Assembly: GCA_028095005.1 (NCBI GenBank)
Contig: CM051462.1
Location: 129,074,752-129,138,751, forward strand
From: Rhynchospora pubera
Lineage: Eukaryota; Streptophyta; Magnoliopsida; Poales; Cyperaceae
Length of the DNA: 64,000 nt
Direction of reading: 5' to 3'
Positions 24,335-37,120 of this stretch are shown here, piece after piece (within the stretch, counting starts at the first letter, position 1; every line of letters starts with the position of its first letter). The translations under genes were made by a program, and so were the position numbers. The notes below the pieces were generated by a model. That model saw only the letters and a program-made list of their open reading frames with translations. It made no database searches and was not told where the DNA came from.

Positions 24335-24625
24335 GCGGCCTAGGCCTGTTTAACGTTTATAACGGCAGCAGAATGGGTCATTTCGTTTGCCGTTCCGTTC
24401 TAACAACGGTATATACTGGAACGATTCATGAGACGTTTCGTTAGGACAGAACGTGGCGGAACGATTCAATTTACACTGTATTTCGAACGTATGTCGAAAT
24501 CCGTTTCGTTTACCATTCCGTTTCGAAAATGTATGCCGAAATCTGATCCGTCACTCGTTCTGTTTGGACGGAACGTCCACGAAAAATGAATTACGGTATA
24601 CCGTAGGCACCCCAATAGTGGTCTA
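24335..24625. mobile_element. Possible hAT-like non-autonomous element
   Basis: A GC-richer island in AT-rich DNA packed with CCGTTCCG, CGGAACG and GAACGGAAC-like repeats in both orientations. The left part GCCTGTTTAACGTTTATAACGG resembles the element start at 63796. Ends and target duplication were not resolved. Confidence 0.4.
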
Positions 24626-26993
24626 TATGAGTGTTTTACAACAACAAAGGCACAAAACTGCGTTCTTTCCAAACTAGTACTCCCCCCTTGTGATATATAG
24701 TATAATTTTTATTTTAAAATAATCCCGTATTTCCTTTCAAGGACTAGAAAATAGAAATTATGACTGCAATTTAGAAAATAGAAAAGGAATTATATTATAT
24801 TTAGAAAATGAACAATATAAAGTATGACTGCAATTTTGTCTAATATACTAATGTTAAATCAAATCGTATTATTTCATATCCAAATTTCTGATCCAAACAA
24901 TCTACACATCAAAACCTAGTAGGAAAAAAATTAGAATTAATTTACTATTTTTTCATTATTAGCGATAAAGATAATCATATCACTTGATGGAATAGGTTTA
25001 TATAGAGGATCGATACAATTAATTGTATTTGATCGAAACCTTTGCTTAAATTTTATCATATCGCAATTTTGAAAGTTCAAATTGTTACATATGATCTCCA
25101 TATTGAATTCTTGTCCCTGCAGACTAAATTTTCAATTTTTCCAATTTTTTAAATATTATTTAATTTTTTTTAAAAAAAAACGGTTGTTTTTAAGTGTCCA
25201 TGATATATATTAAATTGCACATTTTGTAATTTTTAAAAATAGGTAAAATAATTTAGAAAAATATAAATTTAGTTTACATGAATAACATATTGAATGATTC
25301 GAATCCGATATTTAACCTTTTAAAATCGAGAACTGACAGAATTTAATCGAACGTTCCATCAAACACAATTGATTGAATTCATTTTTAAGTTATATTGATG
25401 AAATATATTATATGGACAAATTTTTATTTGACAATCATGAGGACCAATCAAACAGTTACTAAAACTAGCAAACAAGAAAAAAAATAAAGAAGCACATATA
25501 GGCTATGCATCAAATTTGGCACAAAACCGAAATTATTTGTCAAGCCGTTTGAAAAATCATTAGTTCAATTTTGTTGGCACTTAATTAACGATAGCATAAC
25601 TAGCTGGATTGCGGAGACGATAACATAATTAGTTTTCTTCCTGCGAGTGGAGACAATGACGTCATAAAAAAAACCCCGGGAAGCACCATTGGTACTCATC
25701 ATTTTTTGCAAAAAAACAATCAAATCCATAGAAAAAATATAATCAACATTAATTCAAGTACAATTAATAAGACGTTGCTTTATATACGAGAGATCTTATA
25801 TTCGAAAGCCAACATCGTTTGAGATTGTATATAAATTCCAAAACAAAGAAAAATGGATCCTTCTTTTACTCAAACAAAAGAATAAAAAAGACAGTGGACG
25901 CACTTCAGTCAACAAAACAGTAAACATATCAATATGGATAACATCGATATATCTAGGTTCTAGCCCTTTTGAGAGACATCACTTGTGACATTATTATCTG
26001 TTTTTTTGTATAAAGGTTTTATCTCGAATTTCGCATAAAAAAGAAATTATTGACGAATTAAAATCTTTAAAATGGAATAAATTCTAAAATAACTGTATTG
26101 GATAAGTTTTTAAGAACAAAAATATACTTTTTGAAATACAAAGACATTTATGATTGTGAATAACAGAATTAGAGAGCAAGAAAAAAAAAAGTTTGACTCC
26201 TTTATAGAGAAAAATCATAACATACGAGCTATCCAACTGAGATAAATAAAAGAAAATTTTCTATAAAGAATGTGACATAAAGGATGTGAAAGTCTATTTT
26301 TTTTTATGCATTGCATATGAACAAAAATAAAGGGACGAGTGAAACAAATTGTATAGTTTTGATAATAGATGCAATGATATAAATATACAACGTGAGGTAG
26401 TTAAAATTTGTACTCGTTTTATAAAGAGTAAAAAAAAAAGTTAGCTTCCGTACTGCAGCTACTTATTTTTATGTATGAACTTAGACAAATGACGTCGTAT
26501 TAAATTTTATAGTTCTCTGTTTCAAAATGGTTGGTGAATGGAATATAAATTTTTGGGCAGCAACTTACCGGAATTAGTTCTAGCCTGTATGACTGTATAA
26601 TGTATATCATCAGGAGCTTTGTCTTTTCGGTGAATAGAAGACTCAAATGTTTACCAACTCACACAGCTCAATTCCATTTCTTTATTATTTAGTTAGTTAT
26701 TAAATTACTTGAGAAACCAACACGAGAATAAAAGACACTACATTGTATATCAGTGATGCCCATTTAAATTCTGATTGATGTAGATACTTCTGTTGAAAAA
26801 CTAAAAATTGAATTAACGAAAGACAATACACTATAACTGACCGATGCATATTTAAAATCTCACTGTATCATTTTTATTTATATTTATGGAAGATTAAAAT
26901 TCGATCTTACCCTATATATATATGGATAGCAACACAATATATACATTGAGGGCGTGGGGAGGAGAATCCGTTTTTTTTTTTTTTTTTTTTTTG

Positions 26994-27151
26994 GGCTCCG
27001 TTTGGATAAGTGTGGGAAGAAGGGAAGAAGAGAAGAAGTGGGAAGAAGTATTAGGAAGTGTGTAACTTTGTGAAGAGTTTGGATTGTTTATAATTTTTTT
27101 TCTTCCCTTATTCCTTCTTCCTTCTTCTTCTACTTGTATCCAAACGGAGCC
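26994..27151. mobile_element. Tourist-like MITE, copy C
   Basis: Terminal inverted repeats of 14 bp, GGCTCCGTTTGGAT and ATCCAAACGGAGCC, bound a 158-bp element. TTG flanks both ends, possibly a 3-bp duplication as in PIF/Harbinger elements. The internal GAAGTGTGTAACTTTGTGAA is shared with the copy at 42374. Confidence 0.85.
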
Positions 27152-28167
27152 TTGGGTAGGTTGAAAGACAAGCTTTTGGACAAGGAAACATCCCTCATTT
27201 GATAATAAATTGTGTTATGGCTATTTTAAGGAGATTATACATAATCTTATTTACCATTTTACCAACAAAGTGACTTTTCAGTTTTCACTCCAATGAAGGG
27301 TGAATAATTATCCCCATCAAATTTGAAGTTAATTAAATAAATAAATTTTGTAAGTATGACTAACATTGGTACACTTGAATATACGCTCGCCCATGTGCGT
27401 ACACGGAAATATTATTTTGTATAGCAGTTGTCCTTCACAAAATGAAAAGAACAGCTCAACCAATTTTGTATGACAAAGAATGGCATCTTCTGTACAAAAT
27501 TGGTAAACGAAATGGGATTGGCTTTATATGGGACAAAAGAAAATAACAAAATAAAAATTTGAGAAGTAAGATACATTAAATTTGAAAACTGGAAATGCTT
27601 AAAAAAGGAAAAAAAAAAAGTCTGACCAGTTAGGCAGTTACCAGTTAGCAGACAAAAGGAAAAATTAGAAAATTTTTGTGATGTGCGTCAAACAACAAAA
27701 AGGGTACGCACATCAACCATCAATAAAATCCTTTATTAACCATGCCTCAAAAACCCGGCCATCGTTTAGTTCCTACTTTGAAGGTACAGGTTTTCGTGTT
27801 TTCAAATTGTGCGAATTTCATCTCTTGATTAATAATTTAACAGTTAGTCTAAGTTAGATCAGGCAAACTATATTAAATAAATATATGTAATCTATATTAC
27901 AACTTTACAAGGTGAGAAAAAATAGCGGAATTTGTAAACACATCTGATGTGAGCTCAGCCCAGAAACTTGTTCAAACGTAAATCATATCCATACGAGGCC
28001 TATTTAGTGCTCTAGTACTCGATTAAACATTGAGCTTGTTTGTGCCTCTCTGATTTATAGTTAAGCTCTAAGTTGGACGGCATGTCAGATGTTAGTATAA
28101 TAGAATGTCACATTGTCACTATGGTCTATGGCAGGAGATATTGGAGGCCCCAATAGTCACATTAATT

Positions 28168-28251
28168 TTACACTGGAATTCTTCATTTGGTATTGGGGCC
28201 ATTAAGGCCTCAAATACAACTCTAATACCAAATACAACTTCAGTGTAAGTT
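28168..28251. repeat. Short imperfect hairpin
   Basis: TTACACTG...CATTTGGTATT is mirrored by AATACCAAATACAACTTCAG...GTAA, giving a stem of about 26 bp around a 30-bp loop. It is probably a MITE remnant. Confidence 0.6.
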
Positions 28252-29079
28252 GGACTGCAGAGTTTATCAATCGAATGAATGATGAATGGATACAAGTCTT
28301 CTATTAAACTGAATCACAATGTCACAATCAAATGCTTAGGCAACAAAAACAGCTGAGCTTGTTATTAGCCCTATACCCCCAAATGACCGAAATACCTCCA
28401 TATCCTAAAATGCAGTACCAACTCACATATCAACTGACAACTGCAGCTCAAGTCCACACAAAACATCATTACATCCAACAAACCAAAAAAAACCACCTAC
28501 ATCACATATACCAGTATCAAACTGAAAGACACTTGGCAATGGAGCAATGCTATTTGTCTCTCGTGTCAGATGCCAAATGCTGACTTTGGTACTTTGGTAT
28601 CTAAAAGTTTGTTCTCCATTTGATACTGATCTGGTCTCAGTATCTGCCGCCTTTAATACTGGTATCTGTCGATCAAGCCATTAATCCTGGCGCAAATCTT
28701 CAAAGGCAGATTGTACTGCCAAAGCAAATTCCATAGTGCAAGCCTATCAGTATTGTAATTGCGATTATCACATAGAGATCTTGTTGCAAATTGCCCAGCT
28801 GAAGTCAATTTCCAACTAATTTTATTTTTTTACTGGACATAAATGCACTCTTTGTTGTAATTGAACAGCAAAATCTATCAATTCTGCCTCATATTATTAT
28901 CCAATCTTTTCTGAAGTGAATATTCAATTGTGAGCCATCAGCCATCCCATATTTGACTTATCAGCACTTATTGTTCATAACAAGAGTTGTAAATATGGGG
29001 CTATATCAGGATTTTGAAAATTATAGAGTCCATTTCCCTAAAATGGCCCTATCATATGCAGTAGATCAAGCACTCCCAA

Positions 29080-29096
29080 CCCCCCCCCCCCCCCCC
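29080..29096. repeat. Poly(C) homopolymer
   Basis: Seventeen consecutive C residues; prone to slippage and to sequencing error. Confidence 0.9.
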
Positions 29097-29568
29097 AAAA
29101 CCTGTTTTAATTAGGCAGCAATTTGTTTGGTATACTCAAGTTTTAAATTCTTTGTCTTAATTTATATAGTTCATATGTACAATTGTACAAAATAATGTTC
29201 AAAATCAGTAGAGGAAAAGTTAAGCGCCTCTATTATTGCTCTTCAGTGTCACACAAAGCACTAGTTGTTAAATGTTATTGTTAGTGGAAGTCATTAGAAT
29301 CATTATTGAAGCTAAACACTGCAAATGTAATTGTTATAGTTCAATAATTGTAGTAAGCTCCATAACTATCAATAACCAAATGCAAAATCTTGCACCAAAG
29401 GATTGCAACAATGTTGAATGATTCTTATCTCAAAAGAATGAACACCTCTATGATCATTCAAAGAATTTATAGACATGAAAAAATCACCAAACGAATAATC
29501 ATTACAACACACTAGTCTTTTAGTTTTTACTTTATCAACAAAATTAAAGAAATTAAATCAGAGCGAAT

Positions 29569-31827
29569 TTATACAAATCTTATCTCAGCTCTTAAGTCGT
29601 TCATATCTTCGACTGTGGTGGAAAATGACTCTTTTGACCTCGACGACCTTGAAGATCTTGCAGAAGAAGCAGGCGAGTTCGCCTTTGACTTTGATTTTTT
29701 TCTTCGGGTTTTCTTAGGAGGTTTTGGTATGTCAGGACAAGGAGCAGCGTCTGAGCCACCATTGTCAGAAAACAAACTATATACCGATCCTTCTCGTGAC
29801 TGTTCAAAATCTGTAATTCGACAAGAAATAAAACAAGATGACTATGTGGTATCATGTTGACCAGAAAGAAAAACAAAAGACAACTATATAACAATCCTTC
29901 ATTATTATCATCAATCTTTTTTCTTGAACAAAGTGATGCCATTTGAAAGGAAGATATGAATTAAAAGATTGGGTCAAGTAATGAGAAATAAAAGAGACTA
30001 TTCAGAACAACGCAATAGCCAAGTATGGACTTAAATTGTTGTAAAATAATGATCCTAAAGTCTAAGTATATTTGTAAGTACTAATAGCTTTTTTTTTTCT
30101 TTAAAGGTTAACTAATAGTTAATAAGGGGGCACTGGTACATAGATAGAGGGGTACCAGTGCCGTGTGATATCAAGGGAGGAACAGTACTGCTTTCCTGTT
30201 GTGATTTGTTCTTGTAATTGAGTTTCTTTTCCATTTAATGAAAAGAGGTGATTAAAACCACTTTTTTTTTTAGGGTCGGGTGGCAAAGTACCACTCCGGC
30301 ATATTTTATTGAATAAATAAAAATAATTACAAAGATTAAAACCACTTATTTCAAAAAAAAAAAAAAAAACTGAAGAACCTAAGCAGCAAGCTTGGTATCT
30401 GTAAAAGAATTGTTAAAGCGTAATAAATATATATATGAGCCTAAAATATACATGCTCTCCCACACACATTTCTGCTGGACAGTCCGACAATTGTATTGAA
30501 TTAGCTGTTACTTCTAAGAAAGGAGAATCATTTAAAAAATTTATTTTGACTAAAATTAACGACATATTTACAGTGGGCCACGAATCTTAAAAGTCGTTGG
30601 CTCTATTTTGTTAAGGAATAGCATGTAGTGGTGTCCATGATGCTAAATCTTTGCTAAATTATTTTATAGTATCCGACGAGATTTAATCATTCTTTGTCTA
30701 AGTTGACAAACACTAATATTTGTATGGGGTTCCAATATTTTTCTCTCTCATGACCCAATCAAGACTTGCCAAATGCTGTTCCTCACAACAAAATAAAGCA
30801 TACTAACCACACAGAATGTACTATGTCAAAACAATATCATAAAGGAATTCAGAAATGACTCTTCTCTTTTACCATGCATAGAACTATTTCCTCCCCTCAG
30901 TAATATAAATTTCATGTTAGTAATTAATTTAAATAAAGCATAATTAATCTGCAGGTGTAGTTCATGTATTTCCTTCTCTTTTTTTTTTTTTTTTTGTTTG
31001 TTCTACAGACAGTTATGTATGCTACAGAAACCAAAGAAAAAAAATGTTACTCCAGAAAGAAAATAAAAAATTAAAGCATAAGAATGAAAAAAGACACTGT
31101 ATCTGAAAGAAACGGACAAGTTATGATACCTCGTGATAAAAAAATAATAATAATAATGTTATGATACCTTGAGAAGCCCAGGAGGTCTCTCTTGAGCCAT
31201 CTCTAGAATTACCCGGAGTGCCCATGGTTGATAAATCTGTTGATCCCTTGTACTCGCCTATCTGTTTTGACAAACAATCACAGAATCAGGATGGCAGAGA
31301 GTAAAAATTAGTTTTTTTTTCTCTAAATTCATCTATATATGCCTTAATACTACTAACTGATCAAAGGATGCAGCTTTATGGAGAAAAAACATATAGATAT
31401 TCTTTACATAATTAGTACACCAGAAAATATACTTATATGTAATAACTCATTTTATGGTTTCCAAAGAAAAAGAAAATGTCATTGACATGGTTACTAAGAA
31501 GCTAAAGATACTAGGAAATGAAGAGGCTAGTTTACCCAGCTTGGCGAGCTGCCAGGACCAGTCGGGCTTTCCCAACCGATATGCGCTACATGTTTCACAT
31601 CTGTCGGATACCCAATTTCGATATCATGTGATGCTTCTTTTACCACTGCAGGTCAATTTTGTACAAAGAATTGTCATTTTAACGATATACTCTATTCATG
31701 TAGCACATAAGCAGGAAGATCTATTAGATCATTAGATGTCAATAAAAAAACAGAGAGATGATCAAATACCAAATATTTGAGAGATCAACTTGAGCCCCTT
31801 GAAGACTCCTTTTAACTTGGTAGACAT
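29569..31827 (-). CDS. RIC10: ROP-interactive CRIB motif-containing protein (RIC)
   Basis: RIC proteins bind GTP-loaded ROP (Rho of plants) GTPases at the plasma membrane or cytoskeleton and pass on polarity, growth or stress signals. Four exons join in frame: 31827-31770, 31645-31536, 31261-31168 and 29810-29569 (stop), giving 167 aa. The N-terminus MSTKLKGVFKGLKLISQIF is the basic/hydrophobic start seen in small RIC proteins. The CRIB motif IGYPTDVKHVAHIG lies at residues 30-43 with the diagnostic Pro, two His and Gly. WASQDFEQS and DIPKPPKKTRRKKSK follow, then a Ser/Arg-rich tail. Size and the early CRIB suggest the RIC9/10/11 group; the number in the symbol is a guess. The last intron is about 1.36 kb and lacks other recognisable genes. 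Confidence 0.9.
30250..30347 (-). mobile_element. Tiny 5'-truncated LINE tail insertion (in RIC intron 3)
   Basis: A 70-bp insert (30264-30333) is flanked by perfect 14-bp duplications GATTAAAACCACTT. On the minus strand it ends GTGGTACTTTGCCACCC...CCCTA followed by poly(A). It carries the GTGG/CCAC hairpin common to the other tails. Confidence 0.85.
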
Positions 31828-32546
31828 TATATGAGATGAACGCCTTGGCAAGTCTTCAGTTAAGAAATACAAGAAGGAAACAAATTATTAGAAAATATTG
31901 CATATAGATGAACCAAGATTTTAATCATGAATGGGCACCTAATAAGGCATGCATATAAGAGTTGGATGTGATGTATCCACAATCAAATATTTGCAGACAA
32001 TAATTAGAGGAAAAGGCTCAACAACGATGATATCGGATTCGATGTAGTTTTATGTGAGAAACTGACGGGATGCTACCTTATTCATAGGGAATTAATAGAA
32101 AACCATGAACAAATCCTCAAAAGTTTGCAAAGCATGATGTTGAGAATATAATACCTTTGTGATGATACAGAAGTTTGTTGCTAAGATTCAGAGAAGTTTC
32201 TTCAACAGGATATCCTCTGTAGCAACATATCCATGATCATCCATCTTTAATCCTTTTTGATATAATAGGCTTTAAACTGGTTAGACATGACCAACTGTGT
32301 TATTTTCTAGGTTGTCTACAAGTTGTACTAAGAAATTTATTAATGTATATATAAGCTGTAGGGGGATGGAGAGGGACACATATTGGATTTGGATATAGAA
32401 AGATATACAGTGGATTAACCCATTAAACTTGGAAGGAGTCCAACTCTTAAGACGACTCTTGAAAATTTTCTTATGTCCGCACTGTAAATGGGTTTTCTTA
32501 GTGTACTTTTGAATTAGAGAAGTCCCTCAAAGTTTGAAGCTATAAC

Positions 32547-32583
<37 letters not shown>

Positions 32584-33021
32584 CTGTTGCCAATCAACTT
32601 CTAAAAAGACAAGGAATTTGTTTATCAAAATTTACTGAGTTTAATTTCATCCACAATGGTCATAACGAAATTTACAAGTGTACATGTATGATTATGAGGA
32701 TAAAATATTTAGAATTCCTGCATAAACCTAATTTATATTATTTTGTAGCGGCATAAAAAATAATTTGTCATTTAGTGATAACATATTTCTAATTTTAAAT
32801 TTTTATAGTGGCATAAGTCTAAATTACCCTTTCATGGTTACTGTATGCTGATGAGTAACTCACTGCTGGCATGCATATATCATTCGCTTATTTTGAAATC
32901 TATAGAGACCGACAACTTTAATTATATACTATTATTTGTTTGAGGCAACTAAAAAAGAGAAATCATTTTTCACAATACATCATTCAAAAAAATAATTTCT
33001 TATCTTATAATTTTAGTATTA
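31828..33021. other. Upstream region of the RIC gene
   Basis: Likely RIC promoter and leader, then AT-rich DNA with a GA microsatellite. No other gene is seen. Confidence 0.5.
32549..32582. repeat. GA microsatellite
   Basis: About 17 AG repeats, roughly 720 bp upstream of the RIC start codon on the coding strand. Confidence 0.95.
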
Positions 33022-33469
33022 CAAATTAGCAAGCTTTTAAATTTCGGTTTTTTCGGTATGACGGTCCAGGTTCTCATATTATTTCGGTGTTATTTCGATA
33101 TTATAACGGCGATATAACGGTGTAGTGTTTTTTTCAAAATTTGACACACATCAATTCTATAACTATCAATTTATATGTTTATACATCTAAAATACTCCAT
33201 ACAAATAGCATACGGCCATACCAAATTCAATATAGTGCAGTGTACCAATATTGAGTAGGAGCTTGTACCAATTTAACAATAGTAGCAATAACAGCTTGTT
33301 ATTTCGCCGAAATAACTGAAATAATGCGTTATATCGCCGAATTAACTGAAATAACGTGTTACGCCATTTTCTCAATTAAGACTGTAACGTTTATACGGTT
33401 TGACACAGAATACCGCTATTTCTGTTATTTCGTCGTTATTTCGCAGAAATTTAGAAGCTTGCAAATTAG
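33022..33469. mobile_element. hAT-type MITE with perfect 8-bp target duplication
   Basis: The 432-bp element (33030-33461) begins CAAGCTTTTAAATTTC and ends GAAATTTAGAAGCTTG, 16-bp terminal inverted repeats with one mismatch. CAAATTAG flanks both sides. The interior repeats TTATTTCG, CGAAATAAC and ATAACGG in both orientations. An 8-bp duplication points to the hAT superfamily. Confidence 0.9.
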
Positions 33470-35658
33470 TTAAAGTATAACTCTTACAACATTATGATGT
33501 TTATGTGGTAATAAATTATTAAAAAAGAAAATCGTCTATTGGAATCTCGGTGGCTCTTAATGAAAAGCGTGGTGACCTGTATATTTCTTGGAGTACACAT
33601 GTAACGTAGAGGTACAGTTTTACGTTTTCAATGTATTATCAAATTAGGAATGGAGGTGCCTAAATATTATTTCCTTTCTGTCATTTGCTAATACACGGTT
33701 TTTAGTTGTATATATATTTATTATCACTAATATATTTATATATATATTTTTTCAAGATAACTGCTGCTCAAGCCCAGTTGTCTACCCCACTTGATAGAAA
33801 TAATCTTTTTTAAGGCGCGGGAACTCGTTTTCCAGATATATAAATCCGACCAGCTTGGGTCTATATTATGTCAATTCTATTTAATTATTTAACAATGCAA
33901 GGAGTTACATAATGTAACTGCTAGATAAGGTTTAAACTTTCTTTTCCATTTTGTTGGAAAGAACTCAGACAAGGTCGATTCCTAAAGTTCCATACTTCCA
34001 TTCCATTTTCTTGTATTCTTACAAAGATGATATGCCTATATTCCCAAGTAAATTATTTTGGTTTCCTATTTTAATTAAATTTCTAGTTTGGCAATCACGA
34101 AGCAGCTCTTTTAATTTTTTTTTAATTATGAATAATTAAACTTCTGGTGAGCAGGGCATTTTAAGAAATGTAAATTAAGTTATTTCTTCCAAATCCAAAC
34201 AAGTAAATTTAATTTGTGAGGTTAAATTTCTGTTTTTCAGCTGGTTCAGGGATAGTATAATAGGGCAGGCGACGGGATAATATAATGTGTTTGTTCGGGA
34301 TTGGTATGTGTTTCTGTAATAGACTCGGTATAGTTGTGATTTGCAAACATTTAGCATGTTTCATTTAATAAAATGAAATATGCTGTGTTGTTTGCACCAC
34401 TTTTTGTGAAAATAGAAAAAGATAAAAGGAATGAAATGCTTCTCAAGTTCGTCAAAGATTAAGTAGGATTGTAATTTCTTTAAATATAACAGGAATGCTT
34501 TCACTGGTTAAAGCTACGATAATTTGCCAATTATTAGTTTCCAGGATATTTAGGCACATCAATTTGCGCTACTTGAGTTCAACATCCAATGACAATCATT
34601 GTTCATATCGCGGGGCACATGAACAACAAACCACATTGCTCCAGAACTCTTTTGCATTAATTAACTAGATTGGTATTCAATTCTTATTCTGTTATTACTA
34701 AAGAAATGTTGCTAGAGAACTGTCATGTGCCAAACATGCTTGCCTGTTTTTTCTCTTGCAACGATGTGCTTCAATAATCCGGACCAGAGTATACCAAATA
34801 TTATTGTATGCAAATATGCAATCTATTGCGATATCCTTCTGAATTAAAAAAGGTAGATTACTGAATGACTTCCTGCTTTATTGTAGAAAAAGAACTAAAA
34901 TAAAATAATAGCTGTCTGCGTTGTTGATGACACGTCTGTTTGAGGCCACCATATGGGGCCAGGGCCATTGCAGCCCAAATATTTCATTTTGACTTCTAAC
35001 AGTCCCATTAGAAAGCATGAGCCCGGCTAATGGATTGAGCAATGGGTCTAAACATGCCAATTAAGTTTGGTTATAATGATATGATTTGATTAAAACACCC
35101 AATAAACCATGTACCTATGGGCTATGGCTTCCGTGGTCGATTTCTTGGTGTTCAACTTCATGTCGGTTGATGTTTTTTAAGCTTTAAAGCTCCCTATATA
35201 TCAATTCTCATATAAGTAATGAAGGAGATTATTATGCAGTTAAATTAAAATAACAAACTTTGTAGGCAGGGTACTTTGTTTAATGAGATAGACGATGAAA
35301 GCAGAACTCTCACGTAGCTCCTTACTCTAGCAAACAGAATCAAGTTCGAGTTCCACACCAATCTGCTTAAAAATCGTGCCTACGATCGCTTGCTTGATTT
35401 TCTAGCTACTTACTCTTTTAACTATACAACCTATTGAAGTGTTGATTGATAAATTGCAGTCCTCACATACATTTGATCTAATCGAACAAGTTTGGCGTAT
35501 TTTTTTTGACACGTACAAATGAAAAAAGGTTTTCATATAAAACAGTATAAACAAATCTGAACTCCAGTGCGCTCAGAAAATGTCAACTGCTACGTCATAT
35601 TGACAGCAACGGAGAACAACTGAACAAGGAAATTTTCTCAACAAAATAATCCTTCAAA
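33470..35658. other. Gene-free AT-rich DNA
   Basis: No gene, RNA or convincing repeat was recognised. Confidence 0.5.
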
Positions 35659-35819
35659 AGGGACCGTTTGGATCGCTTAGGAATAAAAGAAATTTTCTAT
35701 TCCTAGACAAAAATATTGAAAAGTACGTAATTTTATAAAAAATTTGGATTGTTTATAATAAATTTATACCTAGGAATAGAAAATTTTCCAAATTCCCACT
35801 TGATCCAAACAACCCCAAG
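35658..35819. mobile_element. Tourist-like MITE, copy A (interrupted by hAT)
   Basis: It begins GGACCGTTTGGATCGCTTAGG and ends GATCCAAACAACCCC, with an internal TTTGGATTGTTTATAATAAA shared with the copy at 42374. Its right edge abuts the hAT element, whose 8-bp duplication ACCCCAAG starts inside the MITE terminus. Confidence 0.8.
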
Positions 35820-36763
35820 TAGGGCTGCAAGAAAAGCCCGTAGCTCGTAGCTCGCTCGTGATCGACTCGAAGATAACTCGCTAACAGCCCGTTCGTTAAC
35901 AGCTCGAGCTATTAACGAGACGAGCTATTTAGCTCGCGAGTTATATTTACGAGTTCGAACAGCACCTAACTCGTTCGATAGTAACTCGGTACATTAACGA
36001 GTTATGTGAGCCGTACGATTAAAATGCAAACTAATCCTATCCGTCCCTTACTCTCTTTATTATAAGAAAATCCTCAGCGAAACCCTACCGCCCCCGACCC
36101 CAATTCTCATTTCCCCTTGTACTCATCGACAACTGCACAAGAGGCGACAAATCCAATCCTTCTCCTTCCCCCCCCCCTCTTCTTCTCTCCTCTCCGTTTC
36201 TCAAATGGATTGAAAGAGTCGAGACTTGATCTGCGCTGCTCCAACTTCAACTGGAGCTGGTGAAGTTTCCCCTTTGTTAAGGTAATTTACCTTTCAATCG
36301 TTCTATTTTTTTGCATTTGTGATGGAGTACTGGTGATTGGTGAAGTTTCTCCTCTGTTATTCAGGGACTATTCTACTCGACTACTCAGTCTCCGTGGTGC
36401 AGTGGTGCTCGATTGCGACAGATCGACTTCACTTTCACTGCGCCTAAATCGCTCCTCTTTACGATTTGGTAAGTTACTTTCACTCATTGCACCTAAATCG
36501 CTCCTCCTTACAATCTGATATGCCTCCATTCTTTAATATTTTTTCAACCTTCTTTTTCAGAAATCCTCTCTGACACCGTCAACCTCTCTTTCTCCGTTGT
36601 CAATCTGTCATTTCATTTCAGGTGAATTTTCCTTTTTATTGTGAATTTTGATGTGAATCTGTTATACTATGTGAATTCAATTCTGCAATTAAGCACCAAT
36701 ATAAATTCAATTTTGTATAAATTATTCAAATTAAATATGTAATTATTCAGTATTGCAACTATT

Positions 36764-37105
36764 TATGGTACATAAGCTTAAGGCTCTACTTGGCAAGCCT
36801 TGGTCTGTTCATTTTGAGATTGATACAGGTATGCACTGACAAGTCTTATTACATTTTATGGTACATAAGCTTAAGGCTTAAGGCTCTACTTGAGATTTAT
36901 GGTACATAAGCTTAAGGCTCTACTTGGCAAGCCTTATTACATTTTATTAGTGTTGTATGTTAATGGGTCATTGCCTCATTGGATTTGCTAATTATGTACA
37001 AATTACATTCTATTAGTTGTATGTTAATGGGTCATTGCTTATTACATTATATTAGTTGTATGTCTTACTTGTATGTTAATGGGTCATTGCTTATTAGTGG
37101 ACATT
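36764..37105 (+). repeat. Local repeats in the hAT 5' leader
   Basis: TATGGTACATAAGCTTAAGG recurs at about 36764, 36858 and 36898, partly followed by CTCTACTTGGCAAGCCTT. ATGTTAATGGGTCATTGC recurs at about 36958, 37022 and 37073. Replication slippage is a likely cause. Confidence 0.8.
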
Positions 37106-37120
37106 CTATTTATTACAGAT

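Larger units (their letters stand above)
20973..28100. other. Gene-poor AT-rich region
   Basis: No convincing gene was found. The region contains a SINE-like fragment, a CCGTTCCG-rich transposon-like segment, a Tourist-like MITE and long AT-rich stretches with short random ORFs. Confidence 0.6.
28101..29568. other. Intergenic DNA downstream of the RIC gene
   Basis: No gene is seen. It holds a hairpin at 28168-28251 and a 17-C homopolymer. The plus-strand ORF near 28332-28583 is Gln/Thr/His-rich and probably fortuitous. Confidence 0.55.
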
